Part shown: positions 9,010 through 18,264 of the stretch, in pieces
How positions within the stretch are numbered: position 1 is the first letter of the stretch
Layout of the letters: every line of letters begins with the position of its first letter
From: Allotamlana fucoidanivorans
GTDB lineage: Bacteria > Bacteroidota > Bacteroidia > Flavobacteriales > Flavobacteriaceae
NCBI RefSeq assembly: GCF_045788535.1
Contig: NZ_CP074074.1
Coordinates: forward strand, 2,170,001-2,234,000
Direction of reading: 5' to 3'
Length of the DNA stretch: 64,000 nt
Position numbers and translations under genes: made by a program
Notes under the pieces: model-generated
What the model saw: only the letters and a program-made list of their open reading frames with translations
Databases searched by the model: none
Told to the model about the DNA's origin: nothing

Positions 9010-10894
9010 AATTATAATATTGGTTTTATGTATGTACTCCTGCTCGATAAAAAAGCAAGAGGTAACCGTAAAATCTCCTAAAGGACATATTGAAGCAAAA
9101 TTCCAGCTTCTTAATGGTAAACCTACAGTAGCGTTGTTTAAAAATAACGTTCAAATATTAATGCCTTCCTCATTAGGGCTTAAATTAAAAGAAGTACAAG
9201 AAACTATTTTTTCAATAGACAGTGTTGTATCTAAAGCTTCGAATACAACATGGGAACCTGTTTGGGACAAACATTCCAAAATAGTTGATGATTATAAAGA
9301 AACAACCTATTGGTTGAAAGGTGGTAATGGATTTGTTTTAGGGGTGGTTTTAAGAATTTATAACGATGCATTGGCCATACGTTACGAAATTCCGGAGCAA
9401 GAAGGTTTTAAAACATTTACCATTGCAGAAGATTTAACATCTTTTGTATTCACCCAAGACCATACCTTTTGGTCTGCCAATGGAGAACGCCACAACTTAG
9501 GACCTTTACCATTGAGTGAGTACCCTAAAAAAACCAAGTATACTCCAACAGTATTACAATTGGAAAATAATAGTTATGCTTCCATATTAGAGGCCGCAAT
9601 TTATAATTTTGCCAATTTTAATTTAGCAAAGGGTAACGAGGATTTTAGCTTAAAGTGCGTTATGAATGCATCTGTTGGGTCAACGCCTGCCAAAACATCG
9701 TGGCGTGTGGTTTTATTGGGGGATAAACCTGGCGATTTGGTAGAATCGAATACGTTGGTAAATCTTAATCCGCCATGTGCCATCGAAGATCCATCATGGA
9801 TAAAACCGGGGAAAGCCGTTTGGGATTGGAGAGTTTGGGGGTATAAAACAAAAGATGGCTACACATACGATTTAGATACCAAATCCCACAAACGTCTTAT
9901 CGATTTTGCTGCAGAAAATAATATCAAATATTTACTAATGGATGCCGATTGGTACGGACCGGAATTCTCGCCCGATGCTGATCCAACTTCAGCAAATAGT
10001 AAAATCAATATTGAAGAAAACATGGCCTATGCCAAAAACAAAGGCGTGGGCATTATTCTGTATCTAAACGATGTAGGTGCTAAAAAATTTGGTCTGGAAC
10101 GTATCTTAAAACAGTTTAGCGATTGGGGAGCTTCAGGAATCAAGTATGGATTTATGACCACCAAAGAACAAAAAAAGGTTATTTACACCAGAAAAGTAGT
10201 AGAGCTGTGTGCCAAATATAAGTTAACAGTAAACTTCCATGATGGTCCATTGCCTCCAAGTGGCGATCGAAGAACATGGCCCAATTTGGTTACCCGAGAA
10301 TACGGACACTCACAAGCAGACGCCAAACGGTCATACTATCCAGAAACGGTAGTTAATCAGGTGTTTATTAATATGATAACAGGGCCATTGGACATGTGCA
10401 ATGGTTGGTTTGGTTTCGAGGAAGCCGAATCTCGAGTTAGAGTGTTTGAAAAAATACCGGGAACCGTAGCAGCGGAAGTTGCAAAACTGGCCGTTCTTTT
10501 TAGTGGGATTCATGTGATACCAGACTCCCCAGAAGAGTATAATAAAAAATCAGATTTGTTTGAATTTGTGAAAACCTTACCAGATAGTTTTGATGAATTA
10601 AAGATCATTAATGGTACAATAGATGAATTCGTTACTGTAGGGAGAAGAAAAGGGGACGATTGGTATATTGGTTCCTTAACCAATAGGGATTCAAGAGTTA
10701 TAAGCATTGATTTGTCCTTTCTCAAAGAAGGAGAAACATATAAAGCAACACTGTTTGAAGATGCTCCAAATAGTCATTTTTTAAATAATCAAGAAACTTA
10801 TATAATAACCCGAAAAACTGTAGCTAAAGGAGATGTTTTAAATGTAAAACTAGCGCCAGGCGGTGGACATGCGATTCGGTTAATTAAAGAATAA
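8996..10894 (+). CDS. GH97-family glycoside hydrolase lipoprotein (alpha-glucosidase/alpha-galactosidase type)
   Basis: The ATG at 8996 is chosen, although the frame is open from 8930, because it gives a lipoprotein signal with Cys16 (MYSC) and a 14-nt overlap with the GH29 gene. The 632-residue product has the GH97 layout: N-terminal beta-super-sandwich (about 25-265), a central barrel with WDWRVWGY, LMDADWYGPEF and ADWG-like motifs, and a C-terminal beta domain. At the strand where retaining GH97 enzymes have a nucleophile Asp (GIKxDF), this protein has Gly385 (GIKYGFM), which fits the inverting branch or an altered mechanism. Glu435 in LVTRE is a candidate catalytic acid, but the usual following GVRGQE is YGHSQAD. 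Substrate could be alpha-galactosyl or alpha-glucosyl branches; sure of the family, not of mechanism. Confidence 0.88.
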   Translation: MKSIKIIILVLCMYSCSIKKQEVTVKSPKGHIEAKFQLLNGKPTVALFKNNVQILMPSSLGLKLKEVQETIFSIDSVVSKASNTTWEPVWDKHSKIVDDYKETTYWLKGGNGFVLGVVLRIYNDALAIRYEIPEQEGFKTFTIAEDLTSFVFTQDHTFWSANGERHNLGPLPLSEYPKKTKYTPTVLQLENNSYASILEAAIYNFANFNLAKGNEDFSLKCVMNASVGSTPAKTSWRVVLLGDKPGDLVESNTLVNLNPPCAIEDPSWIKPGKAVWDWRVWGYKTKDGYTYDLDTKSHKRLIDFAAENNIKYLLMDADWYGPEFSPDADPTSANSKINIEENMAYAKNKGVGIILYLNDVGAKKFGLERILKQFSDWGASGIKYGFMTTKEQKKVIYTRKVVELCAKYKLTVNFHDGPLPPSGDRRTWPNLVTREYGHSQADAKRSYYPETVVNQVFINMITGPLDMCNGWFGFEEAESRVRVFEKIPGTVAAEVAKLAVLFSGIHVIPDSPEEYNKKSDLFEFVKTLPDSFDELKIINGTIDEFVTVGRRKGDDWYIGSLTNRDSRVISIDLSFLKEGETYKATLFEDAPNSHFLNNQETYIITRKTVAKGDVLNVKLAPGGGHAIRLIKE

Positions 10895-10927
10895 AACCAT
10901 TATAAACTACAAAAAAGTCAACACTAT

Positions 10928-12460
10928 ATGAAAAACATAGCATTTATTCTTATAATGATACTGGCTGTATCATGTAAAAGTCAAACTAATAAAGAGGAAG
11001 AACAAGAAACCAATCCAATTGTTTTTGAACCGACGGTTGAATCTCTCCAACAATATGAATGTCCAGAATGGTTTAGGGATGCTAAGTTTGGTATTTACAT
11101 GCATTGGGGGGCTTATTCTGTTGCAGAACAAGGAGAATGGTATGCCAGAAGATTGTATGTGGAAGATAGACCAGAATATGAACATCACTTAAAAACATAT
11201 GGACACCCTTCTGAGTTTGGATATAAAGATTTTATCCCGATGTGGAAGGCAGAAAATTTTGATCCAGATAAATTAGTAGGTTTATTCAAAAAAGCAGGCG
11301 CTAAATACTTTACACCATGTGCGGTACATCATGATAATTTTGATTTATGGAATTCTAAACACCATAAATGGAACGCTGTAAACATGGGCCCAAAGAAAGA
11401 TTTAATTGGTATGTGGCGAGACGCAACCCTTAAAGCGGGTTTGCGTTTTGGGGTAACAACCCATTTATCAAGAAGTTATAGTTGGTTAAATACTGCGAAT
11501 GGCACAGATTCTAAAGGGCCTATGAAGGACGTACCATATGACGGAGCCCAAGGTGAAGGAAAAGGACTTTATCCGCCAAAGCATGACGATACGCACCCGA
11601 GAGCACCATTTAATGCACCAAAAGAATGGCGCGATTTATGGGCTAATAGACTTAAAGATTTAATCGATAATTACAATCCAGATTTACTGTATTTTGATTG
11701 TGCTGTGCCGTTTAGAGGGGATGATGAAGGTAAAACGGGTATGGACGTTATAAGTCATTTATATAACCACAGTACAGAGATTCATGGTGGTAAAAATGAG
11801 GCCGTTATGACAATAAAAGACCGCCCATGGCAGGGGCTATATGCCGATGGCATTGCTACACTCGATTTTGAAAGAGGTAAAGCTAGCCACATCTTGAGCG
11901 AACCATGGCAAACAGACGACTCAATGGGACCATGGGGATATAACGTTAATAGACCCTATACGACTAGTGCGACGCTTATTGATAAATTAATTGATATTGT
12001 GAGTAAGAACGGCAATATGTTGCTCAACGTGCCCATAAAGGCAGATGGGACATTAGATGAAACGGCAACATCTATTTTAGAAGATATGGGCGAATGGCTG
12101 GTTGTAAATGGCGAAGGTATTTATGGGACAAGGCCATGGTACACTTATGGGGAAGGTCCAACACACCACATGCCACATTTTACAAGAAAATCACCTTATG
12201 GGGCAAAGGACATAAGATTTACTAAAAAAGGAAATATTCTGTACGCTTTTGTTTTGGATTGGCCAGGTGATAATGCAGAAGTCCTTATTGAAATGATAAC
12301 AAAGTTGAATACTAGAGTAGGAGAAATAAAATCCATAAAACTATTAGGGCATGATGGTGAAATTAAATGGAATGCGGGTCCAGACGGGTTGGTGATAACC
12401 ACGCCAAATCAAAAGCCAAATGATTTTGCCTATACTTTTAAAATCGAACTTAAGGAATAA
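10928..12460 (+). CDS. GH29 alpha-L-fucosidase-like lipoprotein
   Basis: A 510-residue lipoprotein (Cys16 after ILAVS). The barrel starts with CPEWFRDAKFGIYMHWG. It has the same AVHHDNFDLWNSK and NAVNMGPKKD motifs as the gene at 7384, and the nucleophile is predicted at Asp257 in NPDLLYFDCA. An insertion of roughly 40 residues between the TTHL strand (178-181) and the nucleophile strand contains PYDGAQGEGKG and differs from the paralogues, which would reshape the acceptor site. Motifs NGNMLLNVP and NGEGIYGTRPW close the catalytic domain and a C-terminal beta-sandwich follows. It sits 33 bp after GH97 and 46 bp before GH43 in the same run. Role: periplasmic exo-fucosidase on a fucose-containing oligosaccharide; linkage unknown. 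Confidence 0.9.
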   Translation: MKNIAFILIMILAVSCKSQTNKEEEQETNPIVFEPTVESLQQYECPEWFRDAKFGIYMHWGAYSVAEQGEWYARRLYVEDRPEYEHHLKTYGHPSEFGYKDFIPMWKAENFDPDKLVGLFKKAGAKYFTPCAVHHDNFDLWNSKHHKWNAVNMGPKKDLIGMWRDATLKAGLRFGVTTHLSRSYSWLNTANGTDSKGPMKDVPYDGAQGEGKGLYPPKHDDTHPRAPFNAPKEWRDLWANRLKDLIDNYNPDLLYFDCAVPFRGDDEGKTGMDVISHLYNHSTEIHGGKNEAVMTIKDRPWQGLYADGIATLDFERGKASHILSEPWQTDDSMGPWGYNVNRPYTTSATLIDKLIDIVSKNGNMLLNVPIKADGTLDETATSILEDMGEWLVVNGEGIYGTRPWYTYGEGPTHHMPHFTRKSPYGAKDIRFTKKGNILYAFVLDWPGDNAEVLIEMITKLNTRVGEIKSIKLLGHDGEIKWNAGPDGLVITTPNQKPNDFAYTFKIELKE

Positions 12461-12506
12461 CTAGAGTCGTTAAATAGTTTGATTGTAACTGGTTAAAATA
12501 AATGAA

Positions 12507-13421
12507 ATGCGTTTAAAACTAAAAATTTGGATGGTCATAGTGTTTGGGAGCTGCTATTATCTAACTGCACAAAATAATCCCTTAAACATGAATGCGCTAT
12601 ACACAGCCGATCCTACTGCTCGAAATTGGGGAGATGGCAAATTATGGCTGTATACATCACATGATGTGCCATGTATGGCAAGCTATTCTGCCATGAATGA
12701 TTGGCACGTGTTTTCCTCTGAAAATGGAACGGACTGGGTAGATTTTGGAAGTGTACTATCCTTAGATAAACTAAACCAGAAAGGCTGGGAAGTATATAAT
12801 GCATGGGCACCAGATTGTGTATACATTGAAGGATATTACTATTTTTATTTTCCAGTAAAAGGTATGAAAGATAAAGAATGGAAGATAGGAGTTGCAAGTA
12901 GCAAAAAACCTCAGGGGCCATTTGAAAATCCAAAAGTACTAGTTTCAAATTGGGGCATAGATCCCAATGTGTTTGTTGATGATGACGGAAAAGCCTATTT
13001 ATATTGTCAGTTTAAAATGGGTGAACTTAATGAAGATATGATAACAGTGAAAGAAGAAACTATTGTAGAATTAAAAGATGTAGCTCCAATTCCTTATAGT
13101 CATTTCGAAGGTCCTTTTGTATTTAAGCGCCACAATAAATACTACTATCTGTGTTCATCTGAAGGTTACAAACGATTAATTTATTACATGAGCGACCTCC
13201 CGCTAGGCCCTTGGGAATATAAAGGCACGCTTATGGCTCCGGATGAAAAACCGGCAGAAAACAATCATTGCTCAGTAGTCAAATATAAAGGTAAATGGGT
13301 CTTATTCTACCATCAAAAAGAATGTAATAAAGCACGTAAAATATGTGCAGATTATTTGGAATTTAATGAAGATGGAACCATTCAGCAAGTTGTCAGGACA
13401 GAAAAAGGAATTCAATTTTAG
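12507..13421 (+). CDS. GH43-family beta-propeller glycosidase
   Basis: A 304-residue secreted protein with a signal peptide ending at LTAQ (about residue 22). The single five-bladed propeller domain of GH43 fills the rest. All three catalytic acids can be placed: the general base Asp35 in LYTADPTARNW, the pKa-setting Asp152 in WGIDPNVFVDDDG, and the general acid Glu201 in HFEGPFVFKR. WAPDCVYIEGYYYFYF is a typical second-blade motif. Family members mostly release beta-xylose or alpha-L-arabinofuranose; some release beta-galactose. In this context, removal of a xylose or arabinose side chain is the likeliest role. There is no accessory module, so it probably acts on short products in the periplasm. 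Neighbours are GH29 upstream and a sulfatase 72 bp downstream. Confidence 0.9.
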   Translation: MRLKLKIWMVIVFGSCYYLTAQNNPLNMNALYTADPTARNWGDGKLWLYTSHDVPCMASYSAMNDWHVFSSENGTDWVDFGSVLSLDKLNQKGWEVYNAWAPDCVYIEGYYYFYFPVKGMKDKEWKIGVASSKKPQGPFENPKVLVSNWGIDPNVFVDDDGKAYLYCQFKMGELNEDMITVKEETIVELKDVAPIPYSHFEGPFVFKRHNKYYYLCSSEGYKRLIYYMSDLPLGPWEYKGTLMAPDEKPAENNHCSVVKYKGKWVLFYHQKECNKARKICADYLEFNEDGTIQQVVRTEKGIQF

Positions 13422-13493
13422 TTTTAACAAGTAAAAATGATAAGATATATAGTAAGCTATTGCATTCCATTCTTTTCTATAAAATCATTTCGA

Positions 13494-15095
13494 ATGAAAA
13501 AAAGAACTATTTTTTATTTACCACTACTCGCAATTTTTTATTTCAACTCTTGTAAATCGCAAGAAACAAATAACAAACGTCCCAATATTATTTACATCAT
13601 GACTGATGACCATTCGGCAGAAGCCACAGGTATTTATGGTGGACGTTTAGCCGATTTAAATATCACTCCTAACCTTGATAAATTGGCCGAAACAGGTATG
13701 GTTTTCGAAAATTGTTTTGTAACCAATTCTATTTGTACCCCTAGTAGAGCATCTATTATTACGGGACAGTACAGTCAAACAAATGGTGTTCTAGATTTAT
13801 GGAATGAGCTGGATATAGATAAGCAATATCTCCCTCAAGAGTTGAATAAATTAGGTTATGAAACGGCAATAGTAGGAAAATGGCATTTGCATAAGGAGCC
13901 TATTTCTTTCGATTATTACAAAGTATTCCCAAATCAAGGTACTTATTTTGATCCCGAATTTAGGGAAAAAGGAAAAGGGACATGGCCAGATAATGTTGTT
14001 AAGTATAAAGGACATAGTTCAGATGTGGTAACCGATAACGCTATGACTTGGTTGAATGAAAGAAAAAATAAGGAGAAGCCATTTTTTCTAATGTATCATT
14101 TTAAAGCACCCCATGGTATGTTCGAATTTAACCCAAAATACGAGTCATACTTAAGTGATGTGAAAGTTCCAGAACCAGAAAGTCTATATCATCAACCCTA
14201 TTGGGGGTCAGAGGCTACCAGAGGAAAAAATGATAGTTTGATTCATATGATGGGATCTTCAATTTCGCCAAGACACAGAAATAGAAATTACGTAAATATC
14301 TACAAAACAAAACAAAGAGGGGCCGAAAAAGAACAAACAAGTGCTGCTTATCAGGAATATTTAAAACGTTATCTACGATGTGTAAAAGGAGTTGATGATA
14401 ATTTAGGGCGTTTTTTTAAGTATTTAAAAGATAATGGTTTATGGGAGAACACGATTATTGTTTACACGTCCGATCAAGGGATGATGTTGGGAGAACACGA
14501 TTTAGCCGATAAACGGTGGATGTTTGAAGAATCCATTCGTATGCCATTAATTGTTCATTATCCTGAAGGTATTAAAAAAGGGAAACGAGTTGATGAGATT
14601 GTGAATAATACAGACTTCGCACCAACACTTATAGAAATGGCCGGCGGACAGGCACCCGATTACATGCAAGGAAAAAGCATGAAGGAAATTCTGGGAAAAG
14701 GGAAAGCCACAAATTGGAGAGAGTATACCTACTATCGTTACTGGATGCATATGATTCATCATGATATTCCTGCACATTTTGGGTTGCGAAGTAAAGATTA
14801 TAAGCTTGTTTTTTATTACGGGAGATATCATAACTTAGAAAAAGAAGGGACACTTTCCATGTATTGGAATGACGAGAATAATTCTAATAAAGTATCCCCA
14901 ACACCAGTGGCTTGGGAGTTTTATGATTTAAAAAAAGATCCGCTAGAACTTAAAAATGAATATAGAAATCCGGAGTATAAAAGTGTAATAGAGACAATGA
15001 AGTTACAACTAAAAGCTGAAAGAAAAATTTTAAATGAAGAAGATGATAAATATCCACACCTTAAGAAAATTATAGACACACATTGGGAGAATTAA
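13494..15095 (+). CDS. S1 family (formylglycine) sulfatase, lipoprotein
   Basis: The ATG at 13494 is preferred over 13437 because it starts a lipoprotein signal with Cys20 (FYFNSC). The 533-residue product opens with PNIIYIMTDDHS, whose Asp38 and Asp39 would bind Ca2+. It carries the maturation motif CTPSRASIITG: Cys81 is converted to formylglycine by an anaerobic-type or FGE enzyme encoded elsewhere. GKWHLHKEP, HFKAPHGMFEF and YTSDQGMMLGEHDLADKRW match the remaining active-site and metal ligands. The C-terminal subdomain (about 430-533) ends with the usual WEFYDLKKDPLELKNEY. It removes a sulfate ester from a carbohydrate; target position cannot be read from sequence. Being inside a fucosidase run, it likely desulfates residues that block exo-cleavage. 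Confidence 0.94.
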   Translation: MKKRTIFYLPLLAIFYFNSCKSQETNNKRPNIIYIMTDDHSAEATGIYGGRLADLNITPNLDKLAETGMVFENCFVTNSICTPSRASIITGQYSQTNGVLDLWNELDIDKQYLPQELNKLGYETAIVGKWHLHKEPISFDYYKVFPNQGTYFDPEFREKGKGTWPDNVVKYKGHSSDVVTDNAMTWLNERKNKEKPFFLMYHFKAPHGMFEFNPKYESYLSDVKVPEPESLYHQPYWGSEATRGKNDSLIHMMGSSISPRHRNRNYVNIYKTKQRGAEKEQTSAAYQEYLKRYLRCVKGVDDNLGRFFKYLKDNGLWENTIIVYTSDQGMMLGEHDLADKRWMFEESIRMPLIVHYPEGIKKGKRVDEIVNNTDFAPTLIEMAGGQAPDYMQGKSMKEILGKGKATNWREYTYYRYWMHMIHHDIPAHFGLRSKDYKLVFYYGRYHNLEKEGTLSMYWNDENNSNKVSPTPVAWEFYDLKKDPLELKNEYRNPEYKSVIETMKLQLKAERKILNEEDDKYPHLKKIIDTHWEN

Positions 15096-15197
15096 TGTTT
15101 TAACTAAGGTCTAAATTCTTCGGTTGTTTTAACTTAAGTGAACAATTTATACCCATAATCTGATTTTTCCAAACGCGTATAAACTACTTCAATAGTA

Positions 15198-15205
15198 TAA
15201 CTTTG
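15198..15205 (+). promoter_or_regulatory. Candidate Bacteroidota -7 promoter element
   Basis: TAACTTTG matches the TAnnTTTG consensus used by the primary sigma factor in Bacteroidota and lies 46 bp before the beta-helix gene start. No convincing -33 TTTG was seen at the expected spacing, so support is moderate. The 155-bp gap it lies in is the widest between 5154 and 18987, consistent with a new transcript starting here. Confidence 0.35.
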
Positions 15206-15250
15206 CTTTGAACAAAGAATTATGCTTTTTGCTTAATCTCCTAAATTATA

Positions 15251-18200
15251 ATGATAAGCTGCTTTATGATAAAAAATGTTTTTTTAATTTTAAGGAAGGG
15301 GCTCCCACTTTGGACTTTAGTGTGGTGTGTTTTGGCTCATGCACAAACAGAACTTTATGTAGCTACCAATGGTAATGATGCCAATTCAGGTACCATAGAT
15401 AGTCCATTGGCAACAATGATTGGCGCAAGAGACAAGGCTAGAAGTACAGGTGTTAAGACCATTTATATTCGTGGTGGGCGCTATAATTTTGATACCACCT
15501 GCACCCTTGATTCACAGGACTCAGGTCTTACAATTAGTGGTTACCAAAACGAAAAAGTAATTTTTGATGGTAGTCAATTCATTGATGCAGATAAATTTCA
15601 ATTGGTTACAGATGCTGGGCTTTTAGCGAAACTTCATGCTAATGCACAAGGCAAGGTGTACGCACAAATCATTACAGATAATACATTAAAAACATTATTA
15701 GACAAGGCTTCTGCCCAACTTTCAGTAAATGATAAAATGGCAACCGTGGCTAGATTTCCTAATCTAGGATTTGCTCATATTGATAAGAATAACCTGTCTG
15801 GAGAATCCATAAATGAGGAAGGAACTTATGAAAATCCTAAGGGTGCTGAATTTAAACTGCTTGAAACATTTGATGCTGCTAAATGGAATGCCGAAATTGG
15901 TAGGGTAAAAAAGATCAGGGCAAATGGTTACATGTCTGCAGATTGGCTCAAAGAAAAAATATCTGTTGCAAAGGTAAATTCGAGTGGAAGTATTCAGCTA
16001 AAAGATGGCGTAAGGTATGGTATAAAGGAGGGGGCTGCAAAACAGAAACGTCTGTTTTTCTATCATGTTTTATGTGAATTAGATGAACCGGGAGAATGGT
16101 ATTTTGACCCTACTGATTCTCGGTTATACTTATGGCCACAGGAACAATTAACAGGAAACAGTACCATTGGAGTATGGGCTGGTCCGCAATGTTTTGAAAT
16201 AATCGATGGACAAGACATCCAGATTAAAAAAATGACGATACAGAATTTGGGATCAGGTAATAATGGTCAGGGCGCTATAAATGTGAAAGGTACTAGTAGA
16301 AATATTTTAATAGCCGGTATTACATTTAGATTTATAGCAGAACCCTTAACCTCTGTTAATTTGTGGCACGACGTAAGAGATAGTAAAGTGTTGAGTTGTG
16401 ATTTTTACGATGTTTCAAATAACAGTAGATTATATGGAGGTAAAACAACGTCAACTTCTGTTGAACCAGGAAATAATACCATCGAAAATTGTCATTTCAC
16501 ACAAGTCTATTCCAAAGATTTTTATGGAAAAGCCGTTGGAATAACAGGAGTAGGTAATGTTTTCAAGAATAATTTAATTCATAATACGAACGGACAACCA
16601 GTGACACATGGCGGAATCGATCATGTCATAGAATTAAACGAATTATTCAATGTTGGGGTAGAAGAAGGTGATGGAGGTGCAATTTACGGAGGCGCTGAGA
16701 TTTGGGCTTTCGGTACCAGTATAAAACATAATTTTATTCATCATATTATGTCTGTTCCTAGTCTCGTGGGAAGGTCTGCTATACACCATGATGGCTATAA
16801 TGGTGGAAAAAACACTTCAGAAAACGTCATTTATAAAGGTGGCTGGTTTGGTTTAAAATTAGCATCTGGACCAGGGCATATTGCCGATAAAAATGTGTTT
16901 ATGGATACTCATATAGGTATAAGATCTAGAGATCCAAGAACAACAGGGCATTATGAGATTGCCATGGAGTTTTTAGATCGGGTTGGGGGTAAATCGCCTA
17001 CAGCTACTAATACTTCAGCAAATTATATAGGAAAGATGCTTATTGAATTTGGTAGGTCTGGATGGGAGAGTTCTGTTTCCTCAAGCAATTGGTATGATAT
17101 GATTGATCCCTACTGGAAATCAAGATATCCGTCGTTTGATTTAGCTATGAAAGCTATTTTTGATAATAAAATTATAAATTCTTATGAGAGTTATTTTGAT
17201 GAGAATATGTTTTGGAATATGTATGAGTCTAAATCTCAATTAACAGGAAACCCAGCAGTAATATCTAATAATCACGATATCAATCTTTCCATGTTTGAAA
17301 ACGCCAATTCCTTAAATTTTAAGTTCAAGGCGCCACGGCCTAGTTATGCGCCAGATATACCGTTTGAGAACATAGGGTTATATTCTGATGAATACCGATG
17401 TGCTCTACCAGATAAAAATGTGTATCGTCAAAAAGTTAAGCAACGTTTTGATGGGCAACTAAGTTATGGAGGAGCTTCTTATGATTATAATACAATAAAC
17501 CAAAGGTTATACTACAATTCAGGTGAAGTGGTTTATAAGTTAGCGCCTTGTTTAGGAGCGGTAGAAGAAGTAGGCGATGACACTTATGTATTAAAGGCAA
17601 TAGGAGAGACCTGTCCAGATAAGGGCAATGGTCAATTAAAGATAGAAGCAAAAGACATAGGGAATTATAAAGCAAGCCTAAATGGAGGTGCCGATATTAA
17701 TTTCACTAGTGATTGGATTATAGAAAACCTTTCTCCTGGAGATCATGAAGTATGTATCACCAATGCGTCAACAAATACAGTTCAGTGTTTTGGATTTACA
17801 ATAGAAGCGGGCTCATCGGTTACAGGTAAGACCAGTGCAACCAAGCAAGGTGTGAATATAGAAATTACAGAGGGAACGGCTCCGTTTGCAGTTATGGTTA
17901 ATGGTGATATGATTATGGAGACTTCTTCTCACGCATTTTTTGTAAATGCGAATTATGGTGATCTGGTAGAGGTAAGTACCAGTGTGGTTTGTGAAGGTAA
18001 AATCACAACAACCATGGATGGTATTTTAAAAGTATCACCAAATCCAACACAGGGCGAATTTGAGATACAATTATCTATGCCATTAAAAACAGTAACAGTT
18101 GGGGTTTATAATCTATATTCACAGTTAATATCATCAAAGTCATATATTGTAAACGGAGGTAGGATACAGATAGATATTACAGGCAAACCAGCGGGTATTT

Positions 18201-18262
18201 ACTTTGCTGTACTGCAATTAGGAGGCGATAAGCCGAAGGTTTTAAAAATAATAAAGGAATAA
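15251..18262 (+). CDS. Secreted right-handed beta-helix enzyme, GH141-like, with T9SS sorting domain (copy 1)
   Basis: A 1003-residue protein with signal peptide ending at AHAQ. Residues about 35-700 form a parallel beta-helix preceded by LYVATNGNDANSGT. CELDEPGEWYFDPTDSRLYLWP is the kind of motif seen in GH141-like beta-helix proteins. The acidic motif VEEGDGGAIYGG (Glu471, Glu472, Asp474) is conserved across the paralogues here and is a candidate catalytic site. A Cys-containing module follows, and a type A T9SS sorting domain occupies about 928-1003 (SPNPTQGEFEI...). GH141 includes fucosidase and xylanase activities and is common in fucoidan clusters; activity here is inferred. An alternative start is the ATG at 15266. 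It is followed 2 bp later by a lipoprotein gene, and this pair is repeated immediately downstream. Confidence 0.75.
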   Translation: MISCFMIKNVFLILRKGLPLWTLVWCVLAHAQTELYVATNGNDANSGTIDSPLATMIGARDKARSTGVKTIYIRGGRYNFDTTCTLDSQDSGLTISGYQNEKVIFDGSQFIDADKFQLVTDAGLLAKLHANAQGKVYAQIITDNTLKTLLDKASAQLSVNDKMATVARFPNLGFAHIDKNNLSGESINEEGTYENPKGAEFKLLETFDAAKWNAEIGRVKKIRANGYMSADWLKEKISVAKVNSSGSIQLKDGVRYGIKEGAAKQKRLFFYHVLCELDEPGEWYFDPTDSRLYLWPQEQLTGNSTIGVWAGPQCFEIIDGQDIQIKKMTIQNLGSGNNGQGAINVKGTSRNILIAGITFRFIAEPLTSVNLWHDVRDSKVLSCDFYDVSNNSRLYGGKTTSTSVEPGNNTIENCHFTQVYSKDFYGKAVGITGVGNVFKNNLIHNTNGQPVTHGGIDHVIELNELFNVGVEEGDGGAIYGGAEIWAFGTSIKHNFIHHIMSVPSLVGRSAIHHDGYNGGKNTSENVIYKGGWFGLKLASGPGHIADKNVFMDTHIGIRSRDPRTTGHYEIAMEFLDRVGGKSPTATNTSANYIGKMLIEFGRSGWESSVSSSNWYDMIDPYWKSRYPSFDLAMKAIFDNKIINSYESYFDENMFWNMYESKSQLTGNPAVISNNHDINLSMFENANSLNFKFKAPRPSYAPDIPFENIGLYSDEYRCALPDKNVYRQKVKQRFDGQLSYGGASYDYNTINQRLYYNSGEVVYKLAPCLGAVEEVGDDTYVLKAIGETCPDKGNGQLKIEAKDIGNYKASLNGGADINFTSDWIIENLSPGDHEVCITNASTNTVQCFGFTIEAGSSVTGKTSATKQGVNIEITEGTAPFAVMVNGDMIMETSSHAFFVNANYGDLVEVSTSVVCEGKITTTMDGILKVSPNPTQGEFEIQLSMPLKTVTVGVYNLYSQLISSKSYIVNGGRIQIDITGKPAGIYFAVLQLGGDKPKVLKIIKE
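15341..15609 (+). repeat. Duplicated block 1, copy 1
   Basis: 269 bp encoding the start of the mature beta-helix protein. It matches 19091-19359 with two base differences by eye. Sequence identity falls away abruptly on both sides. Confidence 0.9.
17308..17456 (+). repeat. Duplicated block 2, copy 1
   Basis: 149 bp encoding the segment around FKAPRPSYAPDIPFENIG. It matches 21046-21194 with one base difference by eye and has sharp borders. Confidence 0.88.
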
Positions 18263-18264
18263 AA

